Notes: generated by a model from the letters alone, not told the origin. A stretch of 64,000 bases of DNA from Prorocentrum cordatum (GCA_963575745.1 CAUYUJ010019937.1:493562-557561), one strand, 5' to 3'. Shown: positions 1 to 8,481, counted from the stretch's first letter. Translations and numbers: made by a program.

Positions 1-161
1 GAGGATCAAGACAGATATTGATGACCTGGGGGGGGCCTCAAAGGGTTTGCACACGGGCTCCCAAGAGCGCCCCGGACCCAGACCACTCGTGCGTCGTGAA
101 AATACGACGCACAGTTCTGTTGCTATAGTCGGCCCCCCCAGATCGCTGGATGCTAGGTTTT

Positions 162-325
162 GTCGGTCGCGATCGGTAGCGACCGATCGGCACTCCAAAT
201 CGGTCGCGACCGATCGCGACCGATTCCAAAATCAGTCGCGACCGATTGTTTGCGGCCGATTCTAGAGCAATTGTGTCGCGACCAGCACCAGAATCTGAAG
301 TAGAATCGGTAGCAACCGCAACCGT
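162..325. repeat. Cluster of GATCGGTCGCGACCGATC palindromes
   Basis: About six overlapping, partly degenerate copies of the self-complementary motif ATCGGTCGCGACCGAT lie head to tail. Because the unit is a palindrome, both strands read alike and several hairpins are possible. No coding signal is present and the open frames across it follow from the motif. It may be the core of a decayed inverted-repeat element, but no outer ends are visible. Confidence 0.7.
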
Positions 326-482
326 CTCGTCGTTCGCGGCCAGGAGCATCCGGTATCCAATGCTCAGGGTCTGGGGCCCTCGCCAGGCCCTGGGACCGGC
401 AGCGAAAGCGACTCGGGGCGATAGCTTGGCCCCACGTTGTGGGTCGAGCACGCTCGGAAGGAGCCGGGACGTCCGGGCAATC

Positions 483-583
483 TTCGATTTTCCCGTCTTC
501 GATATCGGATCTTCCATCCTCGATCTGCGATCTTCGATCCTCGACGTTTCGATCCTTCGGTCCATCGATCCTCCATCCTCCCG
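483..583. repeat. Degenerate TCTTCGATCCTCGA short tandem repeat
   Basis: A run of imperfect 10-14 bp units built on CTTCGATC and CCTCGATC. Both strands stay open because the unit contains no stop codon in several frames, which accounts for the overlapping open frames here. Confidence 0.6.
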
Positions 584-1162
584 TGTGCCAGCTCTGCGTC
601 CCAGGTCCGCTCTGCCGCTGGGCCGGCGCAGGAGGGGGCCATTTCGGCGGCCGAGCGGGACGCATTCCTTGGGGCCTCTCCTCTCGGCCTTCGAGGTGGG
701 ATCCGAGTTGATGGGTTGGTGGTCCTCAGTACGTGTGTCATCCTGGCGCCCAGCCCCTATCGGCCATGAAGGCGCGTGACCCAACGCATATGAGGCCGAG
801 AAGGTGCCCGAAATTGTAAGCGAGAACGCAGTTGGACCGAACGATGTTGTGAGCCGAACCGAACCTATAGTTGCTTTCGAACCAGCCAGTTCAGCCACCC
901 TCGGGCGCGGTCTCAAATGTCGGGCGCCGGTTTTGGTTACTCTCGGGTAGATGTTCGTGGACCATTTCGGTCACTACGCCCCCCTGAAAGAGACAGGGCT
1001 TTGCGCGTGTTGCCTCAGTGTGCGTGCTACCCGGTTCAGGTCCACGGGTGGCACGCAGCGTGTGTCGGCCCTGATTACGCTGCCTTCGTCCCTTCGTCGT
1101 ATGGAGGGGCTTCGGTGGACGGGCATGCGTCGGCGGGCGCGAACACATTTTGAGGATCATCG
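584..1162. other. Unassigned stretch with no supported gene
   Basis: Unique-looking GC-rich sequence. Open frames of 78-290 codons overlap on both strands, have no family resemblance I can recognise and show no consistent third-position bias in any one frame. I see no tandem repeat or splice-bounded exon. It continues the gene-free left end of the window. Confidence 0.5.
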
Positions 1163-1350
1163 GATGGGGTCGGAGAATCTAGCGCCGATGCATCGGCGAT
1201 GCGACTCGATGTGGAGCCCCAATTTCTCCACGCGGGCTTCGCCGACTCATCGCCGGCGTCGCCAGTGCATCGTCGATGCATCGTCGATGCATCGGCGATG
1301 GATCGGCGTTGCGGCGCGATACTCCAGCACCATCTTTGCGGACCCCATCT
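1163..1350 (+). mobile_element. F5 foldback element, copy 1
   Basis: It opens with GATGGGGTCGGAGAATC, continues with GCCGATGCATCGGCGATGCG and ends in a GCGGCGCGAT...CCCCATC arm that mirrors the start. The interior is repeated GATGCATCG palindromes. Five relatives occur at 14410, 15463, 16248, 48207 and 48486. Short length, inverted ends and no coding capacity fit a MITE or foldback element. No target duplication could be fixed. Confidence 0.6.
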
Positions 1351-1415
1351 GAGAAGCCTCCAATCCGCCAGCTATCGCAGGGAGGGGGGGCATATGGGGC
1401 AAGAATTGTTTCCGT

Positions 1416-1573
1416 GTCCACTGCGTCTTGGAGTTTCGGCCTCTTTTCCCCAGAAACCCGATGAGCAGTGGATGTGGATAAACATTTGGCTCCCAGGTGT
1501 TAGATTGCTACCCACATCCACTGCGCCTCGGCCTTTGGGCGCCCCTTCCGAGAGAGTCCACGACGCAGTGGAC
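1416..1573. repeat. Nested inverted repeats built on TCCACTGC
   Basis: Two concentric perfect inverted repeats are visible. The outer pair is GTCCACTGCGTC (1416-1427) with GACGCAGTGGAC (1562-1573). The inner pair is GCAGTGGATGTGG (1465-1477) with CCACATCCACTGC (1512-1524). All four arms share the core TCCACTGC, so many pairings are possible. This may be the folded core of a TIR element or an RNA-level structure, but there is no direct evidence of expression. Confidence 0.6.
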
Positions 1574-1652
1574 GTAGCATGGAATCTCGCACGCAGGTCT
1601 GGAAGGCTTCTCCAGTCCCTCAACCAGCGCAGGGAGTTGGCAGGGAGACGTG

Positions 1653-2042
1653 GGCACCGACACACACCGACGTCGATGCCCAGGAGGGTGCGAGAGAAAC
1701 CACGGGGAGTGGAGGGCACGACGAACATCCATGACATACCCGTTTGGGTCGGCGGCGAGCCCGGGGGGGAAGTGAGAAGGAGAAGGCCTTCGTTCTCGGA
1801 AGGCCCGGAAGCCCCCTGGCCTTCCCAGAATTTTCTGAGTTGTTTCCCGCAGGGCACCGGAATCTCCTTAGAAGGCGCGAGGGTTTTTGAGAAGTCCTGC
1901 CGCTTCTGAGAAGGCCTTCGCCTTCTCTCTTCCCCCCCTCGCTCGAAACTGGGCACAGACACACACCGACGTCGATGCCCAGGCAGGTGTGGGAAACACA
2001 AACATGGGGAGTGGAAGACAAGACGAACATTCGTGAAACACA
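1653..2042. repeat. Pair of ~90-bp direct repeats about 298 bp apart
   Basis: The segments at about 1653-1739 and 1949-2040 align along their length. Both contain ACACACACCGACGTCGATGC followed by a GGGGAGTGGA block and a ACGAACAT block, with scattered substitutions. The spacer holds GAGAAGGCCTTCG motifs in both orientations. The pair looks like an old tandem duplication; it is not coding in any consistent frame. Confidence 0.65.
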
Positions 2043-2048
2043 AATTGT

Positions 2049-2187
2049 TTTGGCATCGCTCTGTCGTGTGCATTTTTCTCGGCGTGCAGCATCAAAGAGC
2101 ATCCTGGACCATCGAGCAAAATAACACACACACGCACACACACGAAACCCAAAGTGCACGGGAAGTGGACGTCCGAGCGACGGCAAA
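2049..2187 (+). mobile_element. F3 element (GGCATCGCTCGGACGT family), copy with CA microsatellite
   Basis: The left end TTGGCATCGCTC mirrors the right end GAGCGACGGCAA. The conserved interior includes GTGTGCATTTT, CATCCTGGACCATCG and ACACGAAACC. A CA/CG microsatellite at about 2126-2149 occupies the position where other copies read CACGCACGAAACC, so it probably arose from that seed inside the element. Family members recur at 7158, 42543, 42890 and 60091, with fragments at 3485, 4036 and 4845. Confidence 0.65.
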
Positions 2188-2696
2188 GTACAAGGAATCT
2201 TTGAATGTGTGCCATTTTGTCTGTGTCTTCCTGGGCTCCTTTCGTTAAGGGAGGGCTTTTGAGAAGTCCCGGCACCTCCTGGGGAGGCCCTCTCCTTCTC
2301 CCTGCCCCCCCCCGCTCGCCGCCGAGTGTGGCCGATGGATGCATCAGCGACGCGGGTCGGCTCTTCGTCCCTACCTGCCCTGGCCCCATCTGGGCGGCCT
2401 GGGGTGCCGCTGGCGCGTCGCACGCTGCCGGCAGATGCTGCCGGCCTGCGCCCAGCATGGTTTCCGTGGGGACCGACCGCCCCGGTCGGCACGCGGACCT
2501 AGCGCGGGATGCTGGTGGAGGCACACAAGTGCACAGCACCGATAACGACGACGACTCCAACACGAGCAACGCAAAACAAAAACGGGGTCGTCTGCGCCGA
2601 CATGGGCGTGCACGCTGCCCGCGCAAGGTCGCGCGTGAGCGCCCTCGCTTTAGATGTGGCGTGCCGCGCTGGCGGCCCGCGTGAGCCGCCGCGTAA
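2188..2696. other. Unassigned stretch with no supported gene
   Basis: GC-rich sequence holding part of a polypyrimidine run (about 2260-2330) and no recognisable coding domain. Overlapping open frames on both strands lack family features. A GCCGACATGGGCGT segment near 2607 recurs near 41649, so part of this is repetitive. Confidence 0.45.
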
Positions 2697-2754
2697 GGTC
2701 GCTACGTCATCTCGCGTAAGACCCGCTTTTGATCGTCGCCCATACTCAGATCCC

Positions 2755-2880
2755 CGACGTCATGATTTTTTCATTACGTCGACCCCCAGAGGTTTCGACC
2801 TATTTCCTAGGACCAGTTTGTCATCCTGAGTCGTTTTTGACGGTCCCGAAGCCCGGTCAGGGCCCCCAGGGCCGAAAATG
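2755..2880 (-). mobile_element. F6 dispersed repeat, copy 1 (inverted orientation)
   Basis: Reading the minus strand gives the family order: GGCCCTGGGGGCC..., CCGGGCTTCGGGACCGTC, a GGATGACAAACTGGTCC block and ATCATGACGTCGGGG. The same order occurs at about 19695-19862, 43390-43542 and 47232-47345, and inverted at 44325-44495. The copies are about 120-165 bp with no open frame in common, so it is a short interspersed repeat of unknown mechanism. Confidence 0.65.
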
Positions 2881-2889
2881 GGTTCATTT

Positions 2890-3084
2890 CGATGCCGCCG
2901 ATTCGACTCGAATCGTTTTTTTATGGATTCCGATTTCGATTCGATCCGATTTCGGATTCCGATTCGGGATCCGATTGCTCATTTGAGGCCTACAAGCCTG
3001 CCGATGCCTGCCGATTCGACTTTTCCCGACTCGGCGGCCGATTTCGAACCGCCGCTCCGATTCATTTTGATCGCCGATGCGACT
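2890..3084. mobile_element. F9 dispersed repeat (CCGATTCGATTTCG-rich), copy 1
   Basis: The left half is made of CGATTC and GATTCCGAT units. The right half is a conserved module, TGCCGATTCGACTT...CCCGACTCGGC.GCCGATTT. The same two-part order is seen at 4440-4840 (interrupted) and 7445-7675. There is no coding capacity. The three copies share order as well as composition, which argues against chance low complexity. Confidence 0.65.
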
Positions 3085-3086
3085 TA

Positions 3087-3240
3087 CAGTCGGCCCGGAT
3101 TAGTAGGTCGACCTTGCCAGCTCAAGGGCACCCTTGTGTCCTGTGCCTCGCGACACGTGCCTCCCTACACTCCTATGGCGGCGTGGCCCTCGGAAGGGTC
3201 TTGTGTCCTCTCGCGTGTCCTGTCCAATGAAGTCCGACTG
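3087..3240. mobile_element. F2 Tc1/mariner-type MITE, copy 1
   Basis: The 154-bp element starts CAGTCGGCCCGGATTAG and ends AATGAAGTCCGACTG, which are inverted matches, and it is flanked by TA on both sides (3085-3086 and 3241-3242). TA flanks with CAGT-type ends are the hallmark of Tc1/mariner relatives. A shorter copy sharing the right two thirds lies at 14549-14660. It has no transposase frame and is therefore non-autonomous. Confidence 0.75.
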
Positions 3241-3484
3241 TACAGAGTGCAGGGATGCCTCGGGCTAGGAGCCGGCTTCAGCACCCCGATGAGGCCCATA
3301 TCGATATGGATGCCTCGAGCGGTGTCCTGTCCAATCAAGGCAGACTGGATCGATTCGATTCTGGGCCCTCCTGGGAGGAGCGGGGGGAGGAGCGGCAGCG
3401 GCAGCGAGAGAGGCAGCGGCAGGAGGAGGGAGCGGGTCGAGCCCCGGCGCCCCGGGGAGGGGGTGAGCGTTGCCCCCGGCTCTT

Positions 3485-3600
3485 GGCACCGCTCGGACGT
3501 GTGCACCTTCTCTTGGCGAGGGCCATCGAGGAGCAGAGTGGAAGCATCCCACGAAACAACACTTCAGCTCCGAGGGAGGAAAGGTACCCATACCTCTGTT
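3485..3600 (+). mobile_element. F3 element, truncated copy
   Basis: It begins CTTGGCACCGCTCGGACGTG and retains the CTTCTC..GGCGAG and CATCGAGGAGC blocks, then runs into unrelated GAGGAAAGGTACCCA sequence that also follows the fragment at 4845-4945. The right inverted end is missing. A further remnant of only the left tip sits at 4036-4060 inside the duplicated 120-bp segment. Confidence 0.5.
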
Positions 3601-3769
3601 CTGCCCTCGTGTTTCCCTCTGCAGAAGTTACGTCAGAAGGTCGCTACGTCGTCTCCCGCAAGACCCGTTTTTGATCGTCGTTCCTCTGGGGAATCCTGGA
3701 ACTTTTGCCTGTCTATCTGCTGATGGGGCCTGTTTTCCACTACCACTACCATAAGTTAGAGGAGAAGGG

Positions 3770-3872
3770 AAGGAGGTGGAGAGAAGAAGGAAGAGAAGGA
3801 GGGTGAGGAGCAGGAGGAGGAGGAGGAGGAGGAGGAGGAGGAGGAGGAGGAGGCGAGGAGGAAGGAAGGAGG
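3770..3872. repeat. GGA/GAG microsatellite
   Basis: A purine tract of AGGAGG units with few interruptions. It would read as poly-Glu, poly-Gly or poly-Arg depending on frame, which explains the Arg-rich open frame through it. Confidence 0.9.
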
Positions 3873-4082
3873 AGGACCCCCTCCCCCCCTCAACGTCGTC
3901 TCCCTGGGCTACCTCCGCTGCTGTGCAGAGGAGCGGGGGGAGGAGCGGCAGCGGCAGCGAGAGAGGCAGCAGCAGGAGGAGAGAGCGGGCCGAGCCCCGG
4001 CGCCTCAGGGAGGGGGTGAGCGTTGCCCCCGGCTCTTGGCACTGCTCGGGCGTGTGCTTGTTCGGGGCTCGCTTCGATTCCT

Positions 4083-4144
4083 CCTCCTCCTCATCCTCCT
4101 CATCCTCCTCATCTCATTCTGATCACCATGACCATCATGATGAT

Positions 4145-4175
<31 letters not shown>

Positions 4176-4229
4176 AGCAGCATCAGCATCAGCAGCAGCA
4201 TCATCATCATTGTCATCGTCATCGTCATC

Positions 4230-4299
<70 letters not shown>

Positions 4300-4430
4300 C
4301 CATCATCGTCGTCGTCATCGTCATCGTCATCATCATCATCATCATCTTCATCGTCATCGTTGTCATCGTCATCATCGTCATCATCATCATCGTCATCGTC
4401 ATCGTCATCGTAGTCATCACCATGACGATC
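4083..4430. repeat. CAT/ATC trinucleotide microsatellite
   Basis: About 350 bp of CATCAT and TCATCG units, preceded by a short CTCCTC tract and containing a CAGCAG patch near 4162-4200. The poly-His, poly-Ile, poly-Ser and poly-Met frames on both strands are artefacts of the repeat. The same microsatellite type recurs on a larger scale at 11402-12742. Confidence 0.95.
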
Positions 4431-4439
4431 ATTCCTCTG

Positions 4440-4840
4440 GTTCTATTCGATTTCGATGGCTTCCGATTCCAATCCGATTCTAGGGGAATGAAGCATGACA
4501 TAAACATAAAAACTCAGAGGTTCGCGCGGATTCATCGGATCGGCGCTGGGACCCCCTGGCGGCGCCTCCGGTGCCGCCCCCGGCGCGCTCCGCGCGCCAG
4601 GGAAGGGGGTCCAGCGCGGATCCAAGACATCCGCACGGACCTCCGAGTTCTGATGTTTATCTAATTTGTCGTTCCTCTAGATTCGACTTCGGAGTCCGAT
4701 CTGGACTCCGACTCCTTTCCTTGCCAGAGGCATAGTAGCCTGCCGACGTCCGCCGATTCAAATTCGCCGGACTCGGCTGCCGATGTTCGCCGATCCGATT
4801 CGTGTCGATCGCCGATCCGACCTGACGATTTGATTTCGGG
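4440..4840. mobile_element. F9 dispersed repeat, copy 2, interrupted by an F4 insertion
   Basis: The left part (about 4440-4482, CGATTTCGATGGCTTCCGA) and right part (about 4678-4840, GGAGTCCGATCTGGACTCCG onward) align with consecutive parts of the uninterrupted copy at 7445-7675. A 195-bp F4 foldback lies between them. This copy therefore records an insertion event and shows F9 is older than the F4 insertion here. Confidence 0.65.
4483..4677. mobile_element. F4 foldback element, copy 1, complete
   Basis: A long imperfect hairpin. The left end runs GGGGAATGAAG, ATAAACATAAAAACTC, AGGTTCGCGCGGAT; the right end is the mirror, ATCCGCACGGACCTCCGAG, ATGTTTAT, GTTCCTC. The loop side is a GGCGCCTCCGGTGCCGCC palindrome. 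TA (extendable to TAG) flanks both sides at 4481-4482 and 4678-4679. It has no coding capacity. Other copies are at 5065, 5660, 42992 and 48958. Confidence 0.75.
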
Positions 4841-4844
4841 CTCT

Positions 4845-4945
4845 CCTGCACTTTCTCGTGGCGAGGACCATCGAGAAGCAGACTGGAATCATCTCACGAC
4901 ACAGAAACAAGCTCCGAGGAAGGAAAGGTACCCACATCTCTGTAC
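4845..4945 (+). mobile_element. F3 element, internal fragment
   Basis: CTGCACTTTCTCGTGGCGAGGACCATCGAGAAGCAGACTGGAATCATCTCACGACACAGAAAC corresponds block by block to the interior of F3 copy 3485-3600, followed by the same GGAGGAAAGGTACCCA continuation. Neither inverted end is preserved. Confidence 0.45.
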
Positions 4946-4967
4946 CCTGCCCTCGTGCTCCCCTCTG

Positions 4968-5060
4968 CGGGCTTCCAGGGCGGCCCTCGTCGCCACCGCT
5001 TGATTCGCCTCGGGATCCTGATCAGAACGCACTCCAGCAGAGGTCCGCGGAGTTTCGAAG
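4968..5060 (+). mobile_element. F12 dispersed repeat, copy 1
   Basis: It contains CCTCGTCGCCACCGCTTGATTCGC followed by CAGAACGCACTCCAGCAGAG and GGTCCGCGGAG. Matching modules in the same order occur at about 47415-47500 and, cut by the window edge, at 63945-64000; a looser one lies near 13595-13680. Function and ends are unknown. Confidence 0.5.
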
Positions 5061-5064
5061 AAGA

Positions 5065-5208
5065 ACCAAAACAAACATAACATGTTTGGCGCTCCGCGCG
5101 GATGTTTTGGATCCGCGCACGCCCCCCCCCCGGCGGCGCCTCCGGCGCCGCCCCGGGGTCCAGCGCAGATCCAAGGAGTCCGTGCGGAGCGCCAACAGTT
5201 TATGCGTA
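5065..5208. mobile_element. F4 foldback element, copy 2
   Basis: Left arm ATGTTTGGCGCTCCGCGCGGAT and right arm ATCCAAGGAGTCCGTGCGGAGCGCCAACA mirror each other around a GGCGGCGCCTCCGGCGCCGCC palindrome. The outer A/T-rich tips are shorter than in copy 1, so exact ends are uncertain. It lies just upstream of the sirtuin exon. Confidence 0.6.
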
Positions 5209-5319
5209 TGCCGATTTTTCGGCTTCTGGAGTAGCGGTCCAATACCTTGTGTTGTCCCCCAGTACGTTGGATCATCTTACGGGGGAGTCCAAGCGATGGC
5301 GAGGCGGGGTTTCCTCCAG

Positions 5320-5422
5320 GGAGCCGGGCCCCGCACCGCGGGAGAGGCCGAGCTGCTCATCGTGATGGGCACCTCGCTGTCCGTGGAGCCGCTCGCCTCC
5401 CTGATCCACAGGGCGCGTCCCC
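5320..5422 (+). CDS. Sirtuin (SIR2 family) NAD-dependent deacylase, isolated exon
   Basis: One frame reads ...AELLIVMGTSLSVEPLASLI.., which matches the C-terminal Rossmann-fold segment of sirtuins: a hydrophobic beta strand, the GTSL motif whose residues contact NAD, then V-x-P-x-A-S-L. Sirtuins remove acyl groups from lysines using NAD. The block is about 34 codons and strongly GC3-rich. It follows a pyrimidine-rich acceptor, TTTCCTCCAG, ending at 5319; a GT donor starts at 5423 (CCCC|GTGGG). The expected next strand (L-x-N-x-E) and the upstream GAG, QN-D and zinc-cysteine segments are not in this window, so this is one exon of a gene with very long introns or an orphaned fragment. Exon ends are inferred; the motif is clear. 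Confidence 0.7.
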
Positions 5423-5510
5423 GTGGGAGGGGGGAGTGATGAAGCCAAAGAGCTTTGAAGCTGAGATTGCGCCAGTTCTTTCCCCGAAGCCGACAAAAAC
5501 ACCAGGTGTA

Positions 5511-5658
5511 TTATATATATATATACACACACATACATACATACATACATACATACATACATACATACATACATACATACATACATACATACATACACAC
5601 ACACACATACATACATACATACATACATACATACATACATACATACATACATACATAC
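5511..5658. repeat. ATAC tetranucleotide microsatellite
   Basis: About 145 bp of ATAC units with two ACAC patches, preceded by a short TATATA run. It abuts the A/T-rich left tip of the next F4 element, so it may have grown from that tip. The His/Tyr/Ile and Met/Tyr/Val/Cys frames on the two strands are artefacts. Confidence 0.95.
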
Positions 5659-5659
5659 G

Positions 5660-5830
5660 CAAACAAATTAAACATGTATGTTTGGCGCTCCGCGTAGATC
5701 TCTTGGATCCGCGCCTGGGCCCCCCTAACGGCGCCTCTGGCGCCGCCCCTGTCGCGCTCCGCGCGCCAGGGATGGGGGTCCAGCGCGGATCCATGAGATC
5801 CGCGTGGAGCGCCACATAAGTTTATGGTTT
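5660..5830. mobile_element. F4 foldback element, copy 3
   Basis: Arms AACATGTATGTTTGGCGCTC with GCGTAGAT, and ATCCGCGTGGAGCGCCACAT, enclose GGATCCGCGC...GCGCGGATCC and a GGCGCCTCTGGCGCCGCC core. The hairpin is nearly as long as copy 1. The outer boundary on the left is lost in the ATAC tract. Confidence 0.6.
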
Positions 5831-5958
5831 TGGCGTGATTTCTTTTTCTGAAGCTGTGATTGTGCAGTTCTTTCCTCTCGGAGGCGATCAGGTGGGGGAG
5901 TGAGAAGGGGCGGGCCATCTCCGAAGGCTCGGAAGTCTCCGGGGCTTGAGGGTCTAAG

Positions 5959-6417
5959 GTGGCCCAGGCCTGGCTCCAGCCAGCAGGATGCAGGGGGCGA
6001 GGTCCGAGGCCCGGAATGCTTCGTGTCGTGTTCGGCCGCCGGGGCCCTTTTTTTTCGGGCCCCGGGACCGTGCGAAACAGGTTTGGGGTGAAAATCTCCA
6101 GACGGACCCCAGGAGGAGTCCGGGCACCGATTTGCCCCACCTGCCAGGTGGACAACAACACCCACCACATGATGCACGAATGTCCGACCACGGAGCCGCT
6201 TCGTCGAGCGCACGGGCTCCATTTACCTCTACCACTCCCGGCCGACCTCTCTCAGGCCGAACGGAGCGCTTTCATGCTGCATGGTTGGCACGACCACCAC
6301 CGCCCTCAACTCTGCACTTTGGCGTACCGGGTGCTCAACTACAAACTGGCGGTCTTCCGGCCGTGGCACGCCGCGTGGCTTGCAGCCGCCGGTTCCGGCC
6401 GACAGCAGCAACAATAA
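5959..6417 (+). pseudogene. Non-LTR retrotransposon reverse transcriptase, zinc-finger C-terminal remnant
   Basis: The last ~100 codons read ..CPTCQVDNNTHHMMHECPT.., a C-X2-C...H-X3-C zinc-binding motif of the kind found after the reverse transcriptase domain in LINE-type elements, then an amphipathic tail ending in a glutamine run and TAA. The first ~45 codons are probably not part of it, because an F6-like block (GGGACCGTGCGAAACAGGTTTGGGG) sits there and no RT core motifs (such as YADD) are visible. Real homology likely starts near 6105. Short, 5'-truncated and surrounded by repeats, it is best read as a dead fragment. Confidence 0.55.
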
Positions 6418-6639
6418 TTTGATTGCATCTTGTGCATCAGCGACAACAAGTGATTGCACGTTCTGCATCCTCTCAACAAGTATGCGCTTGTCGGCGCCTT
6501 CTTTCAACTATAGTGTTTTCCTTCTTTACTGCTTCGAGGACATCAGACATCCTGTTGCAGTCAGAGCCGGCGGGGACCGATTTGGAATGGATTTGGCTTT
6601 ATCTCCCGCTCCTGACCGATTTTATGCTGGTGGCCGATA

Positions 6640-7135
6640 CAACGGGGACCAACAAATCCAGGGAAAATCGGGGAAATCAGACAAACCAGCGAAATGTGGG
6701 AAACCGAGCACTTGGTGTAAGGTTGAGAAGCTAGGGAACTTTTTGAGAAACCAGTAAAACGGACAAACAAGGAAAAGCCAAGAAAAGTTAATTGGGCAAA
6801 ATGATCTGAGAAGACTGGGAGGACCCGAAAGACCAGAGAAACCAAAAAAACAACAAAAACATCAAACATGTGACAATCCGGGAAAACCGCGAAAACCAGG
6901 AAACCGGGGAAACCACGAAAACCAAGCAAACTTAGACAAACAAACAACACATTTGAAACTTTTTGAAATGTGGGAAACCTGAGCACCCAGAAAATCGAGG
7001 AAGCCCGAAACACCAGGAAGACCGGTCAAACCCGGGAGGCCAGAACAGCACCCGAAGAACGGAGGAAGCGAGACAACCCGGGCAAGCCATAGAAGCCCGA
7101 AGATCCGGGAGCACAAGAACAAACAGGGACACCGG
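6640..7135. repeat. Degenerate GGGAAACCAGAAAACC purine-rich repeat
   Basis: About 500 bp of loosely repeated AAACCAGG, GGGAAAACC and CCGGGAAACC words on the plus strand. It is more A-rich than its surroundings. The minus-strand frame rich in Phe, Pro, Gly and Val comes from the repeat. No gene features are seen. Confidence 0.65.
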
Positions 7136-7157
7136 GATGGCCGACCCAACTCTATCC

Positions 7158-7287
7158 TTTGGTATCGCTCGGACGTGTGCATTTTCTCGGCGGGGATTAT
7201 GAAAGAGCATCGTGGATCATCCTGCGAAAAAAATCACGCACGAAACCGAACAGAAGCGCAGGGAAGGGACGTCCGAGCGATGGCCAG
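7158..7287 (+). mobile_element. F3 element, complete copy
   Basis: The best-preserved member: TTTGGTATCGCTCGGACGTG at the left and ACGTCCGAGCGATGGCCAG at the right are inverted matches over about 17 bp. The interior carries CATTTTCTCGGCGGGGATTAT, GGATCATCCTGCGAAAAAA and CACGCACGAAACCGAAC. ATCC lies immediately outside both ends and is a candidate short target duplication. It has no coding capacity. Confidence 0.75.
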
Positions 7288-7444
7288 ATCCCGGTGGATT
7301 TCTCTCCTGCCTCTCCGCTTTCGCAGGTCCATCCTCTTCGCAGGTTCCCCTCGCGCGCCCCTTTCGCAGCGCCGGCGCGTCGTGTGGAGGCATCAGTTTT
7401 GAGGGCCGGCGTGGTGGGCGCTTCCTGCAGTCGCACACTGGGCT

Positions 7445-7675
7445 CGTTTCGATTCTTCCGATGTTGGTTCGATTCGATTCGATTTCGATGGCTGCCGATT
7501 CCGATTCGATTCGGCTTTCGGGTTCCGATCTGGATTCCGATGTCTTACTGGAGGCCTACTATAGCCTGTCGAAGTCCGCCGATTCGACTTCTCCCGACTC
7601 GGCTGCCGATTTCCGCCGATCCGGTTCTATCGATTGCCGATCCGACTCATCGATTCGATTTTGGGTGTTCTTGCC
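7445..7675. mobile_element. F9 dispersed repeat, copy 3, uninterrupted
   Basis: The order is CGATTCGATTTCGATGGCTG, CGGGTTCCGATCTGGATTCC, GGAGGCCTACTATAGCCTG, then the GCCGATTCGACTTCTCCCGACTCGGC module. It serves as the intact reference against which the F4 insertion in copy 2 can be recognised. Confidence 0.65.
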
Positions 7676-8335
7676 ATCCAGATCAGCGTTGGCAGTTGGC
7701 GATGACCACTCATGGACTCTACGTTGGTTTCTCTTGGACACGCTCGAAAACGCCGCCTGTCTAAACTCGTCCTAAACGACGAGACCCAAACTGACAACTC
7801 TAAGCCTGCCTAGGCATGTCCAAAGTCGCTAACACGTAGTATCTGTGATGACACACCCAGCGGCCGACCCCACGCGCCCGCCTTACGCGCGCAGGCCGAG
7901 GGTGGCCCCTACAAAGTTCAAGCAATCAACGAGAAACAAAGCTTGATTGTGGTCCCCTCTTTGGGCGCTTGTGCATTATCACGTGTGCAGCCAGGCAGAC
8001 TTCATGAGTTGGCCAACGACGCAAGACATATTTGAATGGGAGGGTTTGTCTCAGGTGCGACATGATTGCCCGCGGCTGCTACTGAACCTCGTCCAGGCCA
8101 CCGCCGCCCTCTGCCTTGTCTCTTTGCCGCGCCTTGGCTCAATCTGGAGTTTCTGAGCTCCGACGTCGCGAAACAAATGCTGCATCCTGGGATTTCAGGC
8201 CCCTCGGCCTCGTTTTTATCTGTCGCATTCCTCAGAGGGGCCCACGACCCTCGGATCCGTGGTCCGTGGGAGCATGACTTCAAAACCAGGCGACGACGCC
8301 CATGATGTGTTCCAGATCTCATCTGCTGGGTGCAC
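7676..8335. other. Unassigned stretch with no supported gene
   Basis: Mixed-composition sequence without tandem repeats. A GGGGCCCACGACCCTCGGATCC segment near 8236-8270 is an imperfect palindrome. Open frames of 60-80 codons lack family signals. Confidence 0.45.
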
Positions 8336-8481
8336 GCAAGCACGCAAGAGTGACCCTTCGCCAGGGTGACCCCTGGTGCGCGGCATTCGGTAGGCCGCGG
8401 GGTGGGGGGACATGCCACGATCGGCAATCTGGGCACCAACGGTCACTCCCGTCGAGGGTCACGCTTGCGCGTGGCCGACGG
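8336..8481. mobile_element. F7 double-inverted-repeat element, copy 1
   Basis: The left side reads ACGCAAGAGTGACCCTTCGCC then AGGGTGACCCCTGGTGCGC. The right side mirrors it as GGGCACCAACGGTCACTC then GAGGGTCACGCTTGCGCGT. Each end thus carries two successive GTGACC-type arms. Relatives lie at 19881, 31920, about 47790 and 59816. Non-coding and MITE-like. Confidence 0.65.

Larger units (their letters stand above)
2697..3682. repeat. 44-bp direct repeat pair (2697-2740 and about 3638-3682)
   Basis: Both copies read AAGGTCGCTACGTC then a short variable segment, GCAAGACCC or GTAAGACCC, and TTTTGATCGTCG. They bracket a block containing an F6 copy, an F9 copy and an F2 element. This could be the ends of a composite unit or independent copies of one dispersed repeat. 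Confidence 0.5.
3378..4053. repeat. ~120-bp direct repeat pair, 553 bp apart
   Basis: The copies at about 3378-3500 and 3931-4053 share nearly every base, from GGAGCGGGGGGAGGAGCGG through GGGTGAGCGTTGCCCCCGGC to the left tip of an F3 element. The spacer contains the first F3 fragment and a GGA tract. This is a recent local duplication; frames across it are low complexity and unrelated to coding. Confidence 0.75.
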
